Part shown: in pieces, positions 11,222 through 21,798 of the stretch
Position numbering within the stretch: the first letter of the stretch is position 1
How the letters are laid out: the number at the start of each line of letters is the position of its first letter
DNA from: Saprolegnia diclina VS20
Taxonomy: Eukaryota > Oomycota > Saprolegniomycetes > Saprolegniales > Saprolegniaceae
Length of the DNA: 64,000 nt
Direction of reading: 5' to 3'
NCBI RefSeq assembly: GCF_000281045.1
Contig: NW_008246095.1
Location: 237,087-301,086, forward strand
Notes under the pieces: generated by a model
What the model saw: only the letters and a program-made list of their open reading frames with translations
Databases searched by the model: none
Told to the model about the DNA's origin: nothing
Made by a program: the position numbers and the translations under genes

Positions 11222-13744
11222 TTACTGCTTGCGGATGGTACTACAAGTATCCGTGCATGTCGCCACGGCAGCCTGCTGCTTTCGCCGCGCCATCTCGTGG
11301 AGATCTTGGCCGCGCAAGCGTTTCTGAAGCAAAATCGCGGCAAGGACCTGCGCCAAATGGCACACAGTCGCCGCAAACAAGAGTGCGCTGCAGAGTGCGA
11401 GAAACTCGAGTGTACTGTGGCACAGCCCGGCCTCGAGCGTCGCGGCTTGGGCTTGAAACGTGGCGCAGCGCAGACTCGGTGCACAGGCGAGCGCTTGCCC
11501 CGCGGCCAAAGACGCCCCCAGCGACGAGTTGGTCGCAATCGCGTGCACATAAGCCGTGCGACTGCTCGCCGTGGTTGTGGCATATGCCGCATACAGCGCT
11601 TTGGGGCCACTGACGTAGGTTGACGTCATGCTGGCGAGCAGCGCGGTGGCGTCCACATCGAGCCGCTTGAGACTGTACGCCCGCTCAAAGCTCGTGTAGC
11701 ACGTCGTGTTGGTGCCTACGAGGTCATATAGGACACATCGACACCAAAGGGAACGCAGAAGGAGGGTACCGTGGCATTGGAGCGCCATAAAGCAAAGCGG
11801 ACTCACATCGGGCGGCTGCAGTTGGGTGCAGGGCGTCGGGTCCAACGCGCTGCCGTAGACTTGCCACGGCGAGAGGAGCCGCGTCGGCGTCCACGTTGCC
11901 TTGGTCGTCGCCACCGCGAGCGCCGCGATCCGCCGCAGGAGCTCCGACATCGTGTACCCGAACGTCGTACTCGGTCGAAACGATTGGAGGCGGGCGCTGT
12001 ACGCCTCGGCAGCTTCAAGGGGTTGGCTCAAGTTGATAAGCGCAAAGGACTCGAGGATCGCGTGGCCCTCGCACGTCCACTGGGCTAGCGGACGCAGCTC
12101 TGGGAACGCTGTCTCGTAAGTGCGCTCCCCGAGGCACTGCGCCACGATCGTCGCGCCGGCCGACGGGAGGTACCGATTGGGCTCGGATTTCATGAGCGAA
12201 AAGTACGTGCAGAGGTCGAGGCCGACGACGGCGAGCACGAGGCAATAGGTGCCGAGCACAAGGCCAAGGAACGAGAAGACGACACCGGTCATCCAACTGC
12301 CGTGCAAAAGATGCACGAGGCGTGACGAGCCCGACACAAGGCCGGCAAAAATACCAACCAGACCGAGCGCGCTCGAGACGAGCCCGAGTCCGAGCGTGGC
12401 CTGCAGCGCGCGAACGCTAAGGGACTCGAGCACGTCAAAGCCGTGAAGAAGGCGTGGGTACGTCGAGGTATAGTACGCTGCTGCAAGACTGCGGATCGAG
12501 TCCAACGGCGCCCGCAAGCGGCCGAGATCCAACGTTGACGACGCATTGACCGACGGCTCGAGAAGTGTGGTGAGGGGCGGCGTCAATGCGATCGGCGCCG
12601 TATCGTCCAGGATACGCTGGAGACTTCCGTTGATGTCACCGCACACCACCTCGGGGCACGCCGTGCACGAGGTCGTTGTCGGCACCAAATGTGCGTCGGG
12701 GGACCGCGAGCACGCGTAAAGGGGGTACTCGCCAGCATCGCGGTACGCATCGGTAAATGATTCCATGCTAGCGACGACGTTGGTCCAGTTCCCGGGGCGC
12801 GCAGCCGGGGCGAGGGCCATCGCCACGTCGCTCCTCGACACGTTTGGCAGTGCTGTTTGGAGCGCCTCAAATGGCACGAATGCGTCGGTGCGCACGGTGG
12901 CGAGCTGCGTCATGGTGGCGTTCGTGCTACCTGCAATCGATTGCGCGGCGTCTTGGAATGCCACGCCTTGGGCCAGCGCGATCGCCGCGCAGGCGATGAG
13001 AAAGCACGTGGTCCAGAGAAAGACGACGATGGGCCCCCAGCGCTCGAGCCACGTGTAGCCGTGACGGCTCGGCGTCGCCCCCCAGCAGCGGTTGCACCCA
13101 AAGCGCATGACGCAAAAAGTCCACGTCGAAAGGACCAGAACGGCGGCCACCAAGAGACCTGGCACCGTGTAGAGATACAGCGTCTTCGGGTAGCTCTTTC
13201 GGACCCATTGGGTCGCGACAACCGCGTCGGCGTCGGTAAACAGCGGCACTCGCACCGAGATTTCGTCCGTGAGCAGCGGCCACTTGCAGCTCTCGCGCCG
13301 CTCGCAGAGGTTTTGAGCAAAGCAGTTGCCCTCGTCGTGCAGGGCAAGGCAGATGCCGGACGAGGCGTTTTTTGCAGCGTAGGCGCTTGTCGACGGTACG
13401 CACCGGTCCAAGTCGGACGCGTCGTGCATCTCGACGCAGAGAAACACGAGAAAATTCGCGAGCGAGTTGGCGTACCACGTGTCCCCCGCGCCCCGTGTGC
13501 CATTGAGGTAGCTCAAGGTCGCGTTGCCGACAAAAGCGGCCGTCGACCACATTTTATGGACGACCGACGGAGCGTAGAACGCAGAGGCGTTGAGTAGGAG
13601 CGCCGCATTGGACGACGGTGCAGATGGTGATGGCGGCGGCGCGACAGGACACGCCAGCGAGCAGCTGTCGCCGGCGTGTGCGGCGACGCCAAGGACGAGC
13701 AGCAACAACAGAGGACGCCACGCGAGTGCTTGTGCGCAACACAT
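11222..13744 (-). CDS. prominin-like five-span membrane protein
   Basis: One long reading frame of about 840 codons. The start chosen at 13744 (MCCAQALAWRPLLLLLVLG) gives a clear signal peptide; an upstream in-frame ATG at 13786 is the alternative. The topology is signal, extracellular part, TM1 (VPGLLVAAVLVLSTWTFCVM), a short Cys-rich loop (CNRCWG), TM2, a large loop, TM3, short loop, TM4 (FSFLGLVLGTYCLVLAVVG), a large loop, and TM5 with a basic tail. That is prominin/CD133 architecture, and prominins organise membrane protrusions. Sequence identity is low, so the family call rests mainly on topology and the Cys loop. Many N-glycosylation sequons support the large loops being extracellular. 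A 54-bp stretch with perfect splice ends near residue 700 may be an in-frame intron. Confidence 0.5.
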   Translation of the reverse strand: MCCAQALAWRPLLLLLVLGVAAHAGDSCSLACPVAPPPSPSAPSSNAALLLNASAFYAPSVVHKMWSTAAFVGNATLSYLNGTRGAGDTWYANSLANFLVFLCVEMHDASDLDRCVPSTSAYAAKNASSGICLALHDEGNCFAQNLCERRESCKWPLLTDEISVRVPLFTDADAVVATQWVRKSYPKTLYLYTVPGLLVAAVLVLSTWTFCVMRFGCNRCWGATPSRHGYTWLERWGPIVVFLWTTCFLIACAAIALAQGVAFQDAAQSIAGSTNATMTQLATVRTDAFVPFEALQTALPNVSRSDVAMALAPAARPGNWTNVVASMESFTDAYRDAGEYPLYACSRSPDAHLVPTTTSCTACPEVVCGDINGSLQRILDDTAPIALTPPLTTLLEPSVNASSTLDLGRLRAPLDSIRSLAAAYYTSTYPRLLHGFDVLESLSVRALQATLGLGLVSSALGLVGIFAGLVSGSSRLVHLLHGSWMTGVVFSFLGLVLGTYCLVLAVVGLDLCTYFSLMKSEPNRYLPSAGATIVAQCLGERTYETAFPELRPLAQWTCEGHAILESFALINLSQPLEAAEAYSARLQSFRPSTTFGYTMSELLRRIAALAVATTKATWTPTRLLSPWQVYGSALDPTPCTQLQPPDVSPLCFMALQCHGTLLLRSLWCRCVLYDLVGTNTTCYTSFERAYSLKRLDVDATALLASMTSTYVSGPKALYAAYATTTASSRTAYVHAIATNSSLGASLAAGQALACAPSLRCATFQAQAATLEAGLCHSTLEFLALCSALLFAATVCHLAQVLAAILLQKRLRGQDLHEMARRKQQAAVATCTDTCSTIRKQ

Positions 13745-13868
13745 GAGTGCTTGGCGAGTGCTCGACGTCGGCAACAATGTTAGCATTGGCTATATTTATC
13801 ATCACGTCGCTACTGCTTTTGGGATGGCGTTGCAGAGATCAATCCTTCCGCCCAACTGATTATGCAGG

Positions 13869-15069
13869 TTACGCAATAGGGGTCTTCTTTGGCTTGGCCT
13901 TGGCGCCTTTGGCAAATCGCTGCGGGGCTTTGGGCCGTAGCATCTCAATGTCTACGCCACGTCAAGAGTGAACGTTGAAGTATCTCGTACCGTTGTCGAC
14001 GCCGAGCACACAAGGTGTCGTCTACAAGAGTGGGTCAGTCGGACGAGACGGCGAGGCGCTGCGCCTACGGGGTTGGCCGCTGTTTTGACGAGCTCTGCCT
14101 CGTACGATGGCGCATCAAAGACGCACGACGCATCCGCCAAGCGATCGAGCGTCACCCACCCGTCCCGAGTGGTGGAGCCAAATACGTCTAGTCGACGCCG
14201 CCCGAGGCAGAAGCGCTCGACGACCTGCATGACATAATGATTGCCACTGCCAGATCGACGATTATACCTCGTAAAACGCAGTAGGTTTAACTCGACCTCT
14301 CGTCGACGGGGCGACGATGACGTCGGTGTCAACATTGGCGTGGACGAAATGCCCGGACGTGTCGCGCCAGACGTGGTCGCGAAGCGCGACGAGACAGAGC
14401 TCTTTCGATCGACGCACGAGGCCGTGGCTCGAGCGCTCACTAACGTCCTGGACCTTGGCCCACCTAAGTCTCAAGTGCACCGACTTCGATCTCGGCTGTT
14501 GATGTACGTAAGGACTTCGCAGAGACGGTAATTCCTACATCCGCGTCGGAGGCAGCGTCACGTGGGGAGCGATGCGAGCGTACCAAGTAGCGAGCAAGTC
14601 GCACGCTTCGTCAAAGTGCGAGTGGACGCCGTCGTACGTGCCACCGGATCCGCACCATAGCAAGAGCACGCCGCTAGGGGACCATCGCATAGTGTTATAC
14701 CAGGCAGACCGTACGGATAGGCTCCAATCCCGTTCACGTCGAGTCGCGCCAGGTCCTGCGCTGTCCATACCGCCTCGCCGCCCGAGGCGACCTCGGCCCA
14801 CGGCGGGTCGACGACGATGGCATCGAATTGCATGCCAAGCTCCGTCAGCTCCATGCCTGGTGCAAAGTGGACGCGGTGCGGTGCCGTGGCCTGCGCTTGG
14901 AGCTGCGCTGCTTTGCGTGCGAGGAGCTCCCGCCGCTGCGGAGCCACATGGGCGAGTGGCGTCGAGAGCACCTTGCTCTGCGGTAGCGCGCCCGTCGCAA
15001 GGTAGTGCTACGTCGCCCATGAGGTCGGCAGGCGTGCGTGCAGTCTACCTCGGTGTACTCGGTCATCAC
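13869..15069 (-). CDS. METTL14: METTL14-like MT-A70 family m6A methyltransferase subunit
   Basis: MT-A70 protein most like METTL14, partner of METTL3 in the nuclear complex that writes N6-methyladenosine on mRNA. About 300 aa from eight short exons, starting MMTEYTEHYLATG. The conserved blocks are FDAIVVDPPW, VLLLWCGSGG, SKELCLVALRDHVWRDTSGH with FVHANVDTDVIVAP, VVERFCLGRRRLDVFGS with DGWVTL, and IEMLRPKAP near the C-terminus. These match METTL14 in order and spacing. The catalytic-type motif reads DPPW, whereas human METTL14 has EPPL. The N-terminal arm before this motif is only about 75 residues, against about 190 in man, and no C-terminal RGG tail is present. Neighbouring COPZ is divergent. 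Confidence 0.8.
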
Positions 15070-15331
15070 GGATCACGACGCTTGTCACAGATTGGTGTAA
15101 ATGGATTCCGTGGAGCAATGCGATTGGCGCGCAGGGTTCGAATGGGCATGCCGAAAATAAGCGCCTGAGGTGGCAGTGCGCCATTGGGCGACAACTTAAG
15201 CGGGTAGTCGCAACTTAATCGAGAGGATCAAAAGTAAAAAAATAGAGTCAAATTTCAAGTGCATGGCCACTGCAATAAAACGAGCGTAGCCACGTCAGTT
15301 CAGCCCTTTGCCTCGCCGCCACACACCGCGG

Positions 15332-16021
15332 ATGGTACGTGGCAGCAGGAGACCGAGCGTGGCCTCATGGCGCTCCTGCATGTAGTCGAGCCCTAGCGTG
15401 AAGGCCATCTTCGTCCTCGACGCCGAGGGCAACCGCCTCTGTGCCAAGTACTACGACCGCGTCGGGTACCCGACGTTGAAGGACCAGACCGCGCTCGAGA
15501 AGAAGATCTGGGCCAAGACCAAGAACATGAACGCGCGCATGGAGGCCGAGATCATCCTCATCGACAACATCGTCGCCGTGTTCCGTAGCCAGAACGAAAG
15601 CACGATGTTTGTTGTCGGCGGCGCCCACGAGGTAATGCGCATCGATCGACATGCGGATCGTGCAGACGCTAATGATGGCATGCGGTAGAACGAACTCATT
15701 TTGCTGCATGTGCTCGACGGCGCCTTTGAAGCCGTGAGCAACATGCTCAAGGGCCACATGGATCGGCATTCGGTGCTCGACAACCTCGAGCTCGTGCTCT
15801 TGACGTTCGATGAAGTCCTCGACGGCGGCGTCATCTTTGAGACCGACACACAATCCATCACGAACCGCGTGCTCATGCGCGTACGTCCTGCATGCATGTA
15901 TACCACACGTAACCAAATTGCGTAGGGTATCGACAACGAGGTGCCCCTCACCGAGCTTACGATCGGCCAGGCCTTCATGACGGTGCGGGAGCAGTGGTCG
16001 CGCTCGTTCCGGAGCGGCTAG
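15332..16021 (+). CDS. COPZ: coatomer subunit zeta
   Basis: Small subunit of the COPI coat, for Golgi-to-ER and intra-Golgi vesicles. The first exon is only the ATG (15332-15334). A GTACG...TGTAG intron (15335-15385) follows, and exon 2 begins TCGAGCCCTAGC, so the protein starts MSSPSVKAIFVLDAEGNRL, as zeta subunits do. Two more introns lie near 15633 and 15880. Conserved features are the longin-type fold, AKYYDRVGYPTLKDQTALEK, NELILLHVLDGAFEAV, DEVLDGGVIFETD and IDNEVPLTELTIGQA. Length is about 175 aa, as expected. The ATG-only exon means that a naive start call would begin at an internal codon. Confidence 0.92.
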
Positions 16022-16096
16022 AGCGCGACGACGTCCTCTCGTCCTCTTCAATATACACACAGCACTCTTCCATGCGTCGTCGTCTTATGGTCACTA

Positions 16097-18329
16097 CTAC
16101 TTGTCTCGCACGTACGAGACATCGCCGGCGCTCGAGACGATCCAGCCCACCTTTTGCTTCTTCTTGGTCGCCTTCTTGCCGGTCGAGTCCTCGAGGCCGA
16201 GACTCGACCAAATGCGGCGGTTGCCCGTCGCACTGAGCATCGCGCGCTTGGCCGCCAGCGTTTCCTTGTCAAAGTTGGCCAGCGGCGCATAGACGCTCGA
16301 CGCGTTGACCTTGCCACGCACGAGCGGTTGGGTGACCACCGGCTTCTTCTCCGGCACCGGCACCGGTGCGACGGCAGCAACGACGGGTGCAGCCGCAGCA
16401 CTGACCGTCGCGGCCGGTACGGCCAGTGGGACGTCGACGCTGCCTTCTGGCTCGACCTTGACGACTAGAGTCATCCATGCTCTAAGCGCATGTGGTGGCG
16501 GTACCGCGCGTACCTGCTGGCAGACTCTCGAGCGCGATCGGCGCCTCTTCAAGCTTGACACTGCCGTCCGCGTTGGCCTCGGGCGGCGCGTCAAAGTCGT
16601 TGCGCCGAAAGTCCGGGCGCTGGCCTACGCCGCGATGAGTCGTCGATGTACTAACTCGTTTCGACTAAGCGTACCGTACGTGTGCGAGGCCGCTGTGCAC
16701 GAGCACACGTTGTGGCACGCGCAGTGGGAGAAGTGGCACTTGGTGCCGCGCTGACAAATGCCCTTGTTCTGAAAGTCGTAGCAGACGCCTTGGCTCGGCG
16801 CGACTAGTCAGTATGTCAGCATGACATGTCCGATTCTCCCGCGCCGTACGAGTCTTCTTCCACTTGTCGTCTTCGGGCGACGCGAGCGGGTTGGCGGCGT
16901 TGGCCGTGAAGAACGCTTCGATTTCTTCGCCGCGAATGTTGTCGCTCAGACATTTCTCCAACTGCGTCAAGTGCGCGCGGTCGTACGGCCGACCAACGTC
17001 CTTCCGGACGCGGAGGAGCTTCCACCCCCCTACATAGCGCTATGGACAATGCTACAACCGGCTGCACGGACACACCTTTGCGCCACCCGACGCCGCGCTC
17101 GACCGACTGGAAGCCGGCGTGGCCCGTGTCGCTGCTCTTGTCCTCCGACGGAATGAATGTCCAATTCTCGCTGTCGTACATGCACTCGATGATGCGCTGG
17201 GACGCCTTCTTATCGTTGCAAAAGTGGTCGTAGCAGTCTATTGTGTGTCATATTTCGTGTTGGCCACGGGAAAAGATTGGAATCGACGACAAAATACCTC
17301 CTGGAAACGTGATCCAGTCGTAAAACACCGACATGCCCTTGTCCCATACGTTGAGCTTGAAGACGGGCTTCTTGGGCCTAGTATCAACTTGATACAAACA
17401 GCGCGAAATGACAAAGCGTACATGCCGCGCCACTCGACGCCGAGCTGAAAGTAGGCCGTCACGAGCACCGGATACGTCCAGGAGAAGAGTCCTTTGCCGT
17501 ACCCGGGCGTGTACGGTAGCGCTTGCGGGAGGAAGACGAGGCCGGCGTGCTGCACGGCCGTGTTGGTGGGTGTCGGCGTCAAATGCCGAATCGAGCTCGT
17601 CATTTTTACCAGCGGCCGGTTGGGCGGAAAGATGAGGCCAAACTGCGACGGCGGATGACCTTTCGGTATCGGGATTTTGGTCAAGGGCCCAATCACCGAG
17701 TTTTGGATCGTCTACGCGGTAGACAAATAAGGCTCAATGAATCATTGCAATCGGCAAGAACCTTGAGGCGCTCCTCGAGCTTGTGCGTCATGACCGCGGT
17801 CCCGTTCATCGCCAGAATGTCCGTGATCACGTACGTGAGCTTGTCCTACGACGGCAGTGTGAGTGATTGAGAAGGATGATGCGAGAGCGTACTTGGTGCA
17901 TCACCAGCGTCCCGTCCAGCACCGTCCACATGTGCTGGTTGGTCTCGTTCTCGGCGGCGGCTGGGCGATCTTGCTGGCGAAGTGGCGCAAAGAGCCAGGC
18001 CTCGCGGATCTCGTAGTTGTGCGAAATGAGGTAGCAGCGCCCTGCAACCAAGAGCGCCAGGTACCTACGGACACGTGTGTGAGCCATGACGTATTATTAG
18101 CATGGTGGCGATACCGGATGCCCGTCCATTGCGACCCGACCAAGTAGCCGAGCTCCATGATCTGCTTGCGCGTCGATCGAAGCATCGGGATCGCGATGGC
18201 CATAGGCGCGATCTCCTTCGAGTTCCAGCCCAAGAGCGCGTTGACACGGTCCTGGACAGCATTGCGCTGCTGCGGGTTGAGCAGCGTGCCCACGTCCTCG
18301 GGCGTCATCGGCGGCGGCGGTGCGCTCAT
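16097..18329 (-). CDS. mRNA-capping guanylyltransferase-like protein with lost catalytic lysine, plus CCCH zinc finger
   Basis: A multi-exon gene starting MSAPPPPMTPEDVGTLLN. The N-terminal half follows the covalent nucleotidyltransferase order of mRNA guanylyltransferase. A motif-I position (LVGSQWTGIRYLAL) has Gln and Thr where KxDG is required. A motif-III-like WTVLDGTLVMHQ, a motif-IIIa-like LTYVITDILAMNG and a motif-IV/V-like region (AGLVFLPQALPYTPGYGKG, then LFSW) follow. An OB-like segment and an ENWTFIPSEDK stretch come next. A C-x8-C-x5-C-x3-H zinc finger (CYDFQNKGICQRGTKCHFSH) lies after that, then a Pro/Ala/Val-rich linker and a conserved-looking tail (ANFDKETLAAKRAMLSATG). As the lysine that takes up GMP is missing, it should not cap RNA. 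A role as an RNA- or cap-binding pseudoenzyme is inference. Family assignment rests on motif order and is moderate. Confidence 0.55.
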
Positions 18330-18715
18330 CGTCGCGGCTGGAATTGCACCTCTCACACTTGATATTGCCTTTAGCAACATTTCTAAACATGGCATATGCC
18401 GAAATCACCATCGTACCCTGTACTACATACAAGTATTTGCATAGCCACGACACCGTTGGCACGTTTATCTACCCAAAGCGCTTCCTAGTGTAGCAAAGAA
18501 TATGTGCATGCTGCCAACCTCCCGTGCCCGACAGCGTTGCTCGGTACGCAAGATGGACGCGGCGTTGCATCGCTCGGATTCGGCACGTACCGCATTCTCA
18601 ATCCTCTCCAAACTCGATAGAATATACGGTGCAAGAGGTAGCTCGCCAAACCTGGCGTTGAAGTCGGGCGCATCTTTTATCCAGCCGAGGTGACGGGCAG
18701 GAACGCTACAGCAGC
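18330..18715. promoter_or_regulatory. divergent spacer between the pseudo-guanylyltransferase and an unknown membrane protein
   Basis: 386 bp between two start codons. Reading frames on both strands are short and extend coding frames of the flanking genes; no motif I can name stands out. It presumably holds both promoters. Confidence 0.4.
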
Positions 18716-19744
18716 ATGAGCAGCGCCCACCAGAAGCACCAGCGCTACATCATCCGGCGCTTCCCGCCCTTCGTGGATGACGACATGATCCTACGCCACG
18801 AGCGTCTCCGCCTGCTCATCGTCTTCATCTGGGCGCTCCTCATTTTCGCAGTGACGGTACTTGGGGCGCTCACGTGCGACTACTTTCTACAGGAGCCTCT
18901 CTTCTACTTTACGGTGCTTATGGTGCTCTTTGTCGTGGCGCGGGCCATTGTACGTCGCATCGACCAGCCGCTGCCTTTCATGCCCTTATCTGTAGTACCG
19001 ATATACGCACGAATGGCCCGAAGGCCTCCGCATGCGCTGGAGCTATTGGCACGAGGTGTGTCCAATGGCAGCGGCCTCGCGGTTCCATTCCAAGTAGATT
19101 GAACTGTCCATGGCAACGTACCGCCTCAAGATCTTGGGCTACTACCACCGCAAGATCGACCGCCATCTCGGCCGCTTTCCGCGCGATGCGACCTCGGAAG
19201 CGCAAATGCGGCGATACTACCACCTTCGCGGCGTCGTGCTCTCGCTCCTCTTTGCGACGGCCTATGGCATCTTTGCCGTACGTCCATGATGCCGATTTCT
19301 GGGCTGGTCACGGCTCGCGTCTAGATTCTCTTGGCCGTGTGCGATGAAAATGCGTACACGCAAGTGCTTCTTCTCTACGTGCTCGCTGTCGCGTCGGTGT
19401 GTGTGTTGTACCGACTGGCCAAGCTGCACTTGATCGAGCTGCCGCAAGTGCTCGTGCTCTACCAGCGCCCCGAGGTAAGAATTCGATCCAGCGTTTACCA
19501 AGGCCTCATGCTAGCTGCCTAGTTTGCAGCTGATATGCTCTTTGCGGACGACGAGCGCATTCCGTTTGCACAGCCCGTCGCCACGTACGAGACAACGTCG
19601 CGGGCAACACGAGTGTAATAATATGTTGCTAAATACAAAGGGTCGAGTTCTATACGTTTACATACACAGAGCGTCGAGTGCTGGATCAAGGTTCCATGCC
19701 CAGGGCCTTGTCGCATCTCCTCTTCGGCGAGCTTCTTCAACTAG
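18716..19744 (+). CDS. unknown multi-span membrane protein
   Basis: Family not recognised. Exon 1 (MSSAHQKHQRYIIRRFPPFV) encodes two TM helices (LLIVFIWALLIFAVTVLGAL and FYFTVLMVLFVVARAI). Small exons separated by GTACG/GTGTG...TAG introns continue with a basic loop (YRLKILGYYHRKIDRHLGRF), a TM (GVVLSLLFATAYGIFAILLA), another (VLLLYVLAVASVCVLYRL) and a soluble tail. TAA at 19616-19618 is a possible stop. However, a 58-bp GTGTAATA...ACACAG intron fits just before it and leads in frame to a Cys-rich tail (SVECWIKVPCPGPCR) that stops at 19742-19744, which I prefer for its codon style. Both termini are probably cytoplasmic. No enzymatic motif is seen. Confidence 0.6.
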
Positions 19745-20108
19745 AGACTAGAAGCGTGAGGTCGGAGCCCATTCTGCCGCGAAATATCTTGCTCACATGG
19801 AGATTCCAACCATCGCGGGCGTTCATTGGCTGAAATAGCCGATGTACAGCGATATGATTGGCACGAGCATGGAAATATCAGATGATTGCTGGTTCTTGTC
19901 GGTGCCGACAGAAGTCGTCGCGACGTTGAGTGCAGCGCGCTTTACACTAGACAAAGCACGCAAGTATCGGTCTGTGGATTCTCGACGCAAGGCGCCGTGG
20001 AGGTGGAGACCCGTCTTGAAAGGACCTCGGCCATTTCCGGCAATTATATGGCTCTTGCTATTTTGACCAATCCGGTGCCGTATAATTTTCGACTAGAACC
20101 TCGAGCCG
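19745..20108. other. intergenic spacer before RMI1
   Basis: 364 bp between two genes on the same strand. It holds ATTGGCTGAAATAGCC near 19825 (an inverted CCAAT box) and ACCAATCC about 40 bp before the RMI1 start. No gene is apparent. Confidence 0.4.
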
Positions 20109-21660
20109 ATGGAGGCTTGCCGGCAGATCGCGCGCGTCCGACCCGAGTGGGCCGCCGAGTGCGAGGGCCTCCTCTCTGCGTACATGGCACAGTGCGGCAG
20201 GTAGAGAGGACGCACATGCTTCCGGTCCCAGTGCTTGCGTAGACGCCTCTCGGCGGCGGAGCAGGACGAGTTTGTCGTCGACCAGTTCCTCTATGCAGAC
20301 GTGCGCCTCTCATGCGAGCCGTGCCTGCCGCCGAACGTCTGCGCCCTCAATGGCGTCTCACTCGCGGGTCGATTCTTCTTGCAGGTAAAAGAACGCTTTG
20401 GGCGATATGGGCTCATGCGAAAGACAGGTCGTCGACGTGGCCAACGTTGGCGCTGGACAGGAGCAGCGCCTTGAAGACACACCCAATCGGCTTCTCAAGA
20501 TGTGCTTGACCGATGGCGCCCAAATGATCTATGGCATCGAGTACGAACGACGACTCTGATGCAACATGCGACGCTGCCTTGTATGGTAGACATGCGCCAT
20601 TGCGGAGCTTGAGCACGAAAACACCCTCCGGCACCAAGGTACACGAGCAATGACGCAAGCGATGCAATCACTCGCGCGTAGGTGATCGTCCAGAACGCAG
20701 ACGTGCGCCATGGTCTGCTCATGCTGCGGTCGATTGACGTCCTTGGGCAGAGCTTCAACCCGACGTTGTGCGTCCCCACAGCAGCTCCGTCCCTTTGTCT
20801 CACGCCTTGCGACTAGAGAGCAGCCACTTGAAGGTGCAGATCCAACAAGCGCTGCTATCGTCCCCGCGGTATCGCCATCGAACCACTCTCGCCCGCCCGC
20901 CGCGGCCCCACGTGCGCCAGCACCAACGAGAGCAAACTTCTCTTCTGCCCCCATGCAACCACCTGCCCCTATGCAGCCTCCTGCCCGTATGCAACCTCCT
21001 GCCCCTGCGCTCCACGCACCACCACCCACCCGAGCTCCGGCGACATCGATCCCTGCGCCAGGAACGCACGTCGTGCCACCGGTCCGCGCGCCGTCGCCAG
21101 AGCCCATTGACGTCGATCTCTCGGACGAAGAGCGAACGACGGACCCGGCAATTCGACACCTCTTTTACGGACCGTCGACCAGCATGCCGCCCCGCCAACG
21201 CCCTCCCGTTGGGCCTCATGTCCTCGCGCCGCCCGTTCCGGCGCGGTCCGACCCATACCTTCCGTTCACGTACCTCTCGAGCATTGAAGCGCAGATCGCG
21301 GCGGCGACTTCCCCCGTCACGTTTTATCTGAGAGCATTCGTCAAGTCAGTGGCAGCCTTTGCGTACGCGAGCGGCTACGACCTCAAGGTCTACGTTGAAG
21401 ACGGCACGCGTACGCTTCTCGTGGCGGTGGCCCCCGCGGTATGTCTGTCGATCGCGTCTGGATGGCACGTGTTGAGGGTGGAGCGCTAGTTTGTCGAGCA
21501 GCTCATGGGGGTGTCGTGCGCTGAGTTCAAGCACGCCATGACCGTCGACTTGCCAAAGGGCGCTGCGTGGGTCCAGAACATGCAGCTGCGACTGCAATCA
21601 CTCGAAGGCATCATGAGTGTTCGGTTTCGGCCCGGCAGCATGGTACTACTCCAACATTGA
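20109..21660 (+). CDS. RMI1: RecQ-mediated genome instability protein 1 (RMI1)
   Basis: OB-fold subunit of the BLM/Sgs1-TOP3-RMI dissolvasome, which resolves double Holliday junctions. It starts MEACRQIARVRPEWAAECEG, with the three-helix DUF1767 region. After two introns the first OB fold runs through FFLQVVDVANVGAGQEQRLE, DTPNRLLKMCLTDGAQMIYG, a PSGTKVIVQNADVRHG turn and LMLRSIDVLGQSF, matching RMI1 rather than TDRD3. A proline-rich linker follows with tandem MQPPAP-type repeats near 20950-21010. The C-terminal OB fold (PFTYLSSIEAQIA, LKVYVEDGTRTLLVAV, then FVEQLMGVSCAEF) corresponds to OB2 of the animal and plant protein. Introns end CGTAG, GACAG, GGTAG, CGTAG, ACTAG and GCTAG. The TGA stop is at 21658-21660. 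Confidence 0.85.
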
Positions 21661-21798
21661 TTCTTGCCCGGCGCTGAAAATGACGACTGCGTAGCCGCAG
21701 GTAGAGACGTGCCAAGACTACAGTGCGGTGGCGGCGCACGCATTGCGGGCTCGGGTAGCGTCATTACAAGCTCGATAAATAGAGTCCATGGAGGCTAT

